Shown one piece after another: positions 57,066-64,000 of a DNA stretch of 64,000 nt. The position numbers and the translations under genes were made by a program. Position 1 is the stretch's first letter, and each line of letters begins with the position of its first letter. The stretch is from NCBI GenBank assembly GCA_039707655.1, contig CM077666.1, forward strand, positions 398,741,886 through 398,805,885. The letters are read 5' to 3'. The DNA is from Elymus sibiricus. Its lineage: Eukaryota; Streptophyta; Magnoliopsida; Poales; Poaceae. A model generated the notes under the pieces. That model was given only the letters and a program-made list of their open reading frames with translations, did no database searches and was not told the origin of the DNA.

Positions 57066-57485
57066 TGTCGGTTCTAAATCCGGCATATCTCGTAGTAGGG
57101 GTCCTAAGCTAGGCGTCTTGGAGCGATCGTAATATGGACACAGGATTTTACCCAGGTTCGGGCTCTCTCAAAGAGATAATACCCTACGTCCTGCTTTTGA
57201 TTGTATTCATATGGGGTGTAGTACAGAGTACATGTATCTACCATGAGATTGTTCTAATGAATCCGAGTTCATCTATTGACTAGCCTGGCACGGTTTATAT
57301 AATGCACCGGAGGCCTAGGGTTTAGAAGAGTCCTCGTCTTGTGCGACAAGTCTTGTGGAGTCTTCCTTGTATGCGTCATGGGCTGCCCGAAGTGGCCAAT
57401 GAGTGAACCGCCATGGGGGTCCTCGGCCCGACCCAACTGGTGGGGATACGACGTGATGAGTACCCCCTAGTCCAGGACACCATCA
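57066..57485 (-). repeat. E10 5' LTR with primer site and TATA box
   Basis: TGTCGGTTCTAAATCC...GGACACCATCA on the plus strand. TATA box on the minus strand (ATTATATAAA, 57294-57303). Primer site TGGTGCTTTCATTGAGAG is at 57047-57064. Confidence 0.9.
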
Positions 57486-57818
57486 GCCATGGTGACTCAT
57501 CCGAAGAAAGGATTGCCTCGGGTGCGGGTCAGTGAAATCATAAACATATCTAATATCATTATCATTATTGGGGAAGCCAAAGTAGTTACACCACTCAACA
57601 AAAGTGATGTTAAAGTCTTGGTCAAGGAGACGGAAAGTGATTCTCTCCTCCTCATATGCATATGGCATTATACCAACATTGTGCGAGAGAGTGCTAAGAA
57701 ACTCAAGCATCAATCGTTCATAAGTCTCACATCCCTGATAAACAAAGTGATGCAACCCGGCATTATGACAAAGCAAATTAAAATCATGAGTGATACCAAG
57801 CTTGGCGTGTATTCGCAC
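57486..57818 (-). pseudogene. E1 Athila-type 3' ORF, N-terminal part
   Basis: 111 codons from a Met at 57818 (MRIHAKLGITHDFNLLC) to the E10 insertion in RMSHHG. Upstream frames up to about 57972 look coding-like but lie in another phase, so the true start may be earlier with a frameshift. See the C-terminal part at 51895-52601. Confidence 0.72.
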
Positions 57819-57959
57819 AAGCCCATTTCATTGCTTTGATCTTCCTTGTTGTGAGCTTCTGGAACTTCTTCCTTGCTCCAAGGTAGATGAAGACGATCCC
57901 CTGAGTGAAAACTTGTTGCGGTTGTGCGGTGGATGAACACGAACCACCGCGTACGCACC

Positions 57960-59012
57960 TCCGTGTAAACATCTATAAAACATTTTCAGTCCAATACAAT
58001 GTAACAATAATGATCCTACGGTACTCACAACATCTTACTCCTCTAAAAACATCAACAAATCCATGCCAAACTCAAGTTTGAATCAAAAATGTGCATATCC
58101 TAAACATGGCAATGCTACGCATGTAGAAAATGGATTCACGAAAAATAAATTGGGGATCGGAGGAGAAACGTACCGTAGATTGATCACGCAGAAGGATTCG
58201 AACTGAAAACGAACGAGTAGAGAGATCGGGCAAAGTTTTGCTAGGGTTTGGAGAGGTTTGGAGGAAGAACAGGATGAAAAAAGAGAGATGGGGCGAAATA
58301 CCTCCTTCCTCAGGCTTATTGGAACCGCCGGCGTGCAAAACGACCGCTCATACGGGCGCGAGCGCCCGTATGGAACGCCGTCTTCAACCCGGTTAAACTC
58401 ACCTTTGCCTACATGTAGATGAAACGACCGCTAAAATGAACGCTGGCGTCCGTTTTGAATGCCGTCTTTCATTCTGTTCTTTCTGCACTTCTGGTCGACT
58501 ATGTCAAACGACCGCTCGAACGGGCGCGTGTGCCCGTTTGGAACGCCGTCAAACACACTGGAATTTTCTTCGTTTTCTGCAAAAGATTCAAACGACCGGT
58601 CGAACGGGCGCGTGCGCCCATTTGAAACACCATCTTTGCTCCTGCTGTCTCTGCTGTTTTGCGTTGGAACCTCCGGCTGGTCATGCGATCATATATACGA
58701 CCACTCGCGGTCGTCTTGGACGTCGTCTTTTGATCTGTCTCTTACGAGACTTTTCTTTTTCTTTGCTCTCCTGCGGGGTTAGTTCCAAGACAATACATAG
58801 ACATATTTCCAGGTATTCAAACATCAATATAAATCATCTTACACAAGACTAGGCCTTCATTGGAACGACTCTTCCAAACTAACTTCTTCATACGGAACTT
58901 CAATCACTCTTTTGTTAAAACAAATACAAAAACTTACTTGTCTAATTTATTCGCGTGGGTTGCCTCCAACGAAGCGCTTGTTTTCGGTCGGTTAGCTCGA
59001 CCGTAGTGGTGA
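57960..59012 (-). promoter_or_regulatory. E1 spacer with hairpin repeats, U3-like module before the 3' ORF
   Basis: On the minus strand after protease come a GC motif (58957-58980: AAGCGCTTC then GGAGGCAACCC), 4-5 degenerate copies of GACGGCGTTCC-[hairpin]-GAGCGGTCG (58735-58337), a weak TATA-like CCAATAAGCC, a CT-rich leader and AAACCCTAG (near 58242). The E1 LTR has hairpin, TATA, CT-rich leader and AAACCCTAG in the same order. The best hairpin is exact: CATACGGGCGC (58349-58359) and GCGCCCGTATG (58362-58372) with a 2-nt loop. Promoter function is inferred. Confidence 0.55.
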
Positions 59013-60461
59013 TCAAGGTGGTGCTAGAACACCGAGACCATAGCTTCTGGCATTCAAAATGATGCCACCTCCTGCGTAGGTCCTTAATTTCTTTTTCCTG
59101 AGGAAATGCCTTATAAAGGGATCTTTAGATGGTAAATCAAAATGAACATTCCCCTCAAACACATTTATCACAGCTTTGATAGTCCTCAGAAAAGGTCTAC
59201 CGAGAATTATAGGAGCAATAGGATCTTCAAGCATATCTACTATAACAAGATCAATCATGACAGGGCAATCAATTATTTGAACTATAACTCCATGCTTAAT
59301 ACCTACTGCCTGAGTAAAAGTAGAATTAGCCATATTCAATATAATCTCAATATTAACATAAGGACCAAGATTGAGACTATCATAAACAGATTTGGGATAG
59401 TGGAAACACCTGCCCCTAGATCACATAAAGCACTGAACTTATTAAGTCCTATCTCAATCTCTATAGTAGGTTCAAAAGCATCTTCTTGCTTAGCTGGTAA
59501 CTTACTGAATAACTTTTTCCTTTCATCATCAAGTTCATGTACATTGGCTGCAACTTGTTCAACAAAGACATTATATGCCTCATTGTTAGTTACCTCCGGT
59601 AGTGGATACTTCATGGATATCATCCTGACAAAATCTGCAACGGTATAGTTGTACTCTGGCACATGACTTGTGTCAAGTTCCTCATTTTTCTCTTCGTTAC
59701 TTCTCACCATTTTAACTTCTTCAACTGGGTTAGGCTCCGGTTTACCTACAAACTTGGCCAAAATCAAGGCTTGGCTCTCTGCTATCTTTGCCACTTGTGC
59801 CTCCATATTCTTGGATCTGGCTTCAAGTATCTGCACATCATTTTTTAGTCCAACAACCTTACCAGTCAATTGACCGAGTAAGTTATCATGATTCTTCAAG
59901 ATATTCTTGAAGTTTTCATTCTGCTCAGTCTGGCTAGCAATAAAACTTTTAAGAGTTTCTTCAAGAGTATTTCTATTGCTACCATTAGCTCCATTAAAAT
60001 TATTGAATGCTCCTCCATTATTAGGATAAGGAAGTTTAGGAGCATAACCATTATTTTTCCAATTGGGATTATAGCTATTACGAGCAATAAAATTCACATC
60101 ACTAGTATCTTCACTAGCGATGTCATTGACATTTACCTCGTCTTTACCTTTCATCAGAAGGATAAGTTCTTCTAGCTTGGTTGTCAACTCTGAGCTATTT
60201 TCTTCTATGACATTCACCTTCTTGGTTGTGGTTCTCTCAACATGCCATTGGGCATGGTTCTCTTGCATATCATCTAGTATCCTCTTGAAATCTTCTATGG
60301 GCTTTCCCATGATTGTTCCTCCTGCAGCTGTATCAAGCATAGTTTTTGACATGTGATTCAAGCCATTATAAAACATATGAAGGATTAACCACTCCTCCAT
60401 TCCATGCTTGGGGCAGTTTCTTATAGCTTCATTCACTCTATCCCACGCAAGCGCTAGTGGC
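59013..60461 (-). pseudogene. E1 gag-protease
   Basis: Enters at 60461 from the E11 insertion. Gag part: LAWDRVNEAIRNCPKHGMEE, MLDTAAGGTIMGKPIEDF, an Asn-rich stretch (NWKNNGYAPKLPYPNNGG) and a coiled coil (DVQILEARSKNMEAQVAKI). No CCHC knuckle. Protease active site ALCDLGAGVSTIP with intact D-L-G-A; a one-base loss near 59397 shifts the frame, which continues from 59339 through IVDMLEDPIAPIILGRPFL to a stop at 59013. The 25 residues before 60461 in the open frame belong to the E11 LTR, not to gag. Confidence 0.85.
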
Positions 60462-62077
60462 TGATACATCTCCAACGTATCGATAATTTTTGATTGTTCC
60501 ATGCTATTATAGTATCTATCTTGGATGTTTATCATGCAATTATATGCAATTATATATCATTTTTTGGGACTAACCTATTAACCCAGTGCCCAGTGCCAGT
60601 TGCTGTTTTTTTGCTTGTTTTTGTCTTTTCAGAAAATCATTATCAAAAAGAGTCCAAACGGAGAAAAAACTTTGTATTAATTTTTTCTGGACCAGAAGGG
60701 ACCCTCGAAGCTTTGGGAGAAGACCAGACGAGCCATGAGGGAGCGACAAGCTCGGGTGGCGCGCCCTGGGGGTAGGGCTTGCCCCCCAGGCTTGTGGGCC
60801 CCTCGTGGCACATCTTGACCTAATTCCAATGCTATAAATTCCCAAATATTCCCAATATACCAGAGAGACAGAAGAGAAAACCTTTCCGCCACCGCAAGCC
60901 TCTGTTCTTCCACGATCCCATCTGGAGGCCTTTTCCGGTACTCTGCCAGAGGGGGAATCGATCACGGAGGGCTTCTACATCAACCTGGCTGCCCTTCCGA
61001 TGATGTATGAGTAGTTTACCACAGACCTACGGGTCCATAGCTAGTAGCTAGATGGCTTCTTCTCTCTTTGATCTTCAATACCATGTTCTCCTCGATGTTC
61101 TTGGAGTTCTATCCGATGTAATCTTCTTTTGCGGTGTGTTTGTTAGGATCCGATGAATTGTGAGTTTATGATCAGATTATTCATGAGAAATATTTGAGTC
61201 TTCTCTGAACTCTTTTATGTATGATTATTATAGCTTTGTATTTCTCTCCGATCTATCGATTTGGTTTGGCCAACTAGAATAGTTTATCTTGCAATGGGAG
61301 AGGTGCTTTGTGATGGGTTCAATCTTGCAGTGCTCAATCCCAGTGACAGAAAGGGACATGACACGTATTTGTATTGTTGCCATTAAGGATAAAAAGATGG
61401 GGTATTATCATATTGCTTGGGTTTACTTTGTCTACATCATGTCATCTTGCTTAAGGCATTACTCTGTTTTTATTAACTTAATACCCTAGATGCATGCTGG
61501 ATAGCAGTCGATGGGTGGAGTAATAGTAGTAGATGCAGGTAGGAGTCGGTCTACTTGTCTCGGACGTGATGCCTATATACATGATCATTGCCATGAATCC
61601 GTCATAATTATTTGCTTGTCTATCAATTGCCCAACAGTAATTTGTTTACCCACCGTATGCTATCTGTTCGAGAGAGAAGCCTCTAGTGAAAACTATGGCC
61701 CCCGGGTCTACTTTTATCATATATTAAAATCCAAAAATACATTGCTGCAATTTTATTTACTTTATTTTATTTAGTATTTTACTTTATCTATCTATCACTA
61801 TCAGAATTAATCCTTGCAAATAACCGCTAAGAGGATTGGCAACCCTCTTATTTGCGTTGGGTGCAAGTGTTTGCTTTTGTGTGTGCTGGTGCTGCTAAAG
61901 GATTTTGTGTGGTTTTCCTACTGGATTGATAACCTTGGTTCTTAACTGAGGGAAATACTTATCTCTACTATACTGCATCATCCTCTCCTCTTTGGGGAAA
62001 TACCAACGCAGTCTACAAGTAGCAGGAAAAATTTCTGGCGCCGTTGCTGGGAGACATCACCAAAATTTATCAAGTAC
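60462..62077 (+). mobile_element. E11: LTR retrotransposon start (5' LTR and primer site)
   Basis: Plus-strand element: LTR 60462-62024 (1563 bp, TGATACATCTCCAACG...TACAAGTAGCA), primer site 62036-62053 (TGGCGCCGTTGCTGGGAG, two changes from canonical) and 24 bp of internal sequence before E12. TATA-like CTATAAAT at 60832-60839; GC block at about 60740-60800. Inserted in E1 gag; 5 bp before it are GTGGC, the right-hand copy is outside the window. Confidence 0.88.
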
Positions 62078-62559
62078 CACTACAAAAAAAACACTTCTGT
62101 GATGATACGTCTTTGTCACAGTAGGTCAAGTTTTCTATCATGCATGTACATCCGTGACAATTTTATGATAGAATCAAGATAGTCATACCTGTGCTGTCGT
62201 AGAAGTGTTCCATGACAATACTGAAATTATCATCATGGAAGTGTCTAATTCCATGACGATAAATGTCGCGTCATGGAAGTGTTTTCATCAAGGGTGACCG
62301 ACACGTGGCATCCACCGTAACGGGTCTCCGTTAAGCTATCGGGTGCGGGTTTGGATCCGATAACCTGTTAGGAGCCCTGACCAATGGCGATTTTCCACGT
62401 GTAAATTTCTTATTCGCCGGCGGATCCACGTGTCAGCTCGGCGTTGCGACAGATGTCATCCATTCATTCGACAAGAGACACCTATGATACGTCGACATGT
62501 GGCATGGCCCAACAGTGGCCCATTTAGGTTAAAGGCCGGCCCAGTCGAAATAAGCAGGC

Positions 62560-63500
62560 CGGCCCATTTACGGCCTACTTTTGTTTGGCCCGTTTACAAA
62601 AATGGCCCATAAGAGATATTCTAATTCGGCTCGTCAATGGCCCATTAAGTATTTGACACCATTGCGGCCCATCGTCGGTTACAGCCCGTTAACAGCCCGC
62701 TATGTCTTTGGGCTCATTTGCCGGCCGAGGTTCTTTCGGCCTGTTAGAGGCCTATTATAGAGATGGGCCAATTTCCAGGTTGTACGACTTTCGGCCCGTT
62801 ATAGGCCCATTATAGGCATGGGCCAATTTCCTGGTGGTACGTATTTCGGCCTTTTAGCGGCCCATTAGGTATTTGGGCCACCTTCCAGCCCGGTGTACCT
62901 TTCGCCCTGTTAACGGCCTACACCGTAGTTGGGCCATTTACATTCCGACCTGACTTTCGGCCTGTTAGTGGCCCATGTTCTCCATGGCCCAATTCCAGCC
63001 TGACATGACTTTTGGCCTGTTAAAGGCCCGTTTTGTATATGGGCCCACTTGTGGCCCGAATGGCTTTCGTCCTGTTAACGGCCCAACTTCGAAATGGGCC
63101 AAGCAGTAATTATGATCAATTTCGGCCTGCTAACGGCCCGTAGGCCCGTTTTCACTGTTGGAGCCCAATCGAGGTTTCGGCCTGCTAACGGCCCATCACC
63201 TAATTGGGCGTACTTTAGTTTTTGGCCTGCTAAGGGCCCGTCAAATAATTAGGCCTACCTTTCATTTGGGCCTTCTTATGGCCCGTCAATTAATTGGGCC
63301 TAACTTACATTTGGGCCTGCTAAATTTCCTACATGGCTACAGGCCCATTGAATGACAGGGCCAAATACAGTCCATTAAAGGCCCATGACGATTTAGGCCC
63401 AGCTATTACTTTCAGCCCATTAAGAGGAACAACAATGGCCTGTGGCAAAGCCCATCTAGTAACTACAGGCCCACTACGGGGCCATTACAGGCCATGGGCC
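62560..63500. repeat. E12 degenerate GGCCCA-rich tandem repeats
   Basis: About 15 degenerate units of roughly 55-60 bp, each with TTTCGGCCTGTTA followed by GGCCCAT and, some bases later, TGGGCC. Dense in both orientations of TGGGCC/GGCCCA. Confidence 0.8.
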
Positions 63501-63693
63501 ATTCCCTTAGAAGAAAGGGCCACGTCGCTTTGTTCCAGTTATTAATTTCACTGCAAATTTTGGCTTGTTTGCCGCCAGTTGAGGTTTCGGCCCTGAAAGC
63601 TCGGGTGCAACCCCGCGCTAAGCAAATATATGCATAAAAGGAAAAATGTAGCACAACAAAGCATATATTACAGAAATTACATCCACTGGGCAA

Positions 63694-63906
63694 TCAAAGA
63701 TTGATGCCAGTGCAAATAAATGAACAGAGCTTAACGATCGACAACCTCACAATCTGCAACCTCAGCACGGATGAGGCCCATAAGCATGTGAGCAAGTTCT
63801 TTCTTCTTACAAAATCATCGATCAGTTGTTGTTGCGCAAGAATGTGCACCTCTGATTCCTCCATGATTTCCATCATTGCTTCAGCTAGTAATTGGTTCAC
63901 AAACAT
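63694..63906 (-). pseudogene. E12 possible terminal exon of a transposon protein
   Basis: A 70-codon open frame on the minus strand with a helical, charged sequence (MEIMEESEVHILAQQQLIDDFVRRKN). Possible splice sites (AAG|GTT-like and CTAG) surround it. Placed where the 3' end of a CACTA gene could be, but no transposase motif is visible. Weak. Confidence 0.25.
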
Positions 63907-64000
63907 ACATCTTTTCCGTTGGATTCAAGACAGAGGAAACTGAACAGATTCATATGGTGATTTTGGCAGGCTTGTATCAATGATAGTGCAAAGTGTCTCG

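Larger units (their letters stand above)
52602..57485 (-). mobile_element. E10: small non-autonomous Tat-like LTR element, complete
   Basis: LTRs 52602-53022 and 57066-57485 (421 and 420 bp), TSD GCCAT (52597-52601 and 57486-57490). Its primer site (57047-57064) is the same as in E5, giving minus orientation. The interior has no gag or pol. It keeps a terminal exon of the antisense ORF type and a non-coding block shared with E5. LTRs differ at about 19 positions by eye (about 4.5%), the highest of the pairs I compared. It splits the 3' ORF of E1. Confidence 0.92.
40765..60461 (-). mobile_element. E1: outermost Athila-like element, gag-pro and 3' ORF, no pol
   Basis: Pieces: 3' LTR (40765-42664), 3'UTR (42665-44180 and 51797-51894), 3' ORF (51895-52601 and 57486-57818), promoter-like spacer with hairpins (about 57960-59012), gag-pro (59013-60461). 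Joins across E8 (TSD AACCT) and E10 (TSD GCCAT) are exact. The 5' part lies right of E11, outside the window. No pol sequence between protease and 3' ORF. This element hosts the others and is presumably the oldest. Confidence 0.75.
62078..64000. mobile_element. E12: CACTA DNA transposon, one end
   Basis: Begins CACTACAAAAAAAACACTTC, a typical Triticeae CACTA terminal inverted repeat; preceding TAC may be the 3-bp target duplication. Subterminal region (62090-62290) has many copies, both orientations, of a CATGGAAGTG / CACTTC-type motif, as expected for transposase binding. Runs off the right edge, so size and coding capacity are unknown. Confidence 0.88.

Overview
Plant nuclear DNA from a large-genome grass, almost certainly a Triticeae species (wheat, barley, rye or Aegilops). 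The evidence is nested LTR retrotransposons with TGATACGTC...CA termini, tRNA-Asp-type primer sites (TGGCGCCGTTGCCGGGGA), Athila-like gag-pro and 3' ORFs, Tat-like elements with an antisense ORF, and a CACTA terminus at the right edge. I see no host gene, tRNA, rRNA or CRISPR array. Essentially every base can be assigned to a transposon or its rearranged remains. Element names E1-E12 are mine; family names are not assigned because that needs a database comparison.

Layout. E1 is the outermost Athila-like element, on the minus strand (40765-60461, broken). Its 3' LTR is interrupted by E2, its 3'UTR by solo LTR E8 (44181-51796, itself split by chimeric E9), its 3' ORF by E10 (52602-57485) and its gag by E11 (from 60462). 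E11 is in turn entered by CACTA element E12 (62078 to the right edge). E2 (minus, 18328-40764) has a gag-pro and an Athila-type 3' ORF but no pol. It is interrupted by E3 (3'UTR), E6 (gag-pro, 22872-29873) and E7 (5' LTR, 32748-40533). E3 (15642-18327) is interrupted by E4 (1-15641), and the 5' LTR of E4 is interrupted by E5 (5811-15284). The deepest stack, E1>E2>E3>E4>E5, is five levels. Target-site duplications (TSDs) confirm E5 (GAGGG), E6 (GGCCT), E7 (GGTGG), E8 (AACCT) and E10 (GCCAT). The other joins are visible on one side only.

Coding content. E4 has gag-pro, RNase H and integrase, but its reverse transcriptase core is deleted at a short microhomology. E1, E2 and E9 keep gag or gag-pro without pol. 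E6 carries one unfamiliar 415-codon ORF. E5 carries a broken gag-pro and a spliced antisense ORF with its own TATA box. E7 and E10 are essentially non-coding. No intact reverse transcriptase exists in the window, so every element here depends, or depended, on enzymes from elsewhere.

The most interesting signals are structural. (1) A GC-rich palindrome lies just upstream of the TATA box in LTRs of several families, and its arms change in a compensatory way between families. (2) The same kind of palindrome plus TATA-like box recurs inside E4, E2 and E1 directly upstream of the 3' ORF, like an internal copy of the LTR promoter. (3) A 69-bp tandem array in E7 has hairpin arms that covary between units. 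(4) Polypurine-tract-like motifs are repeated many times inside several elements.
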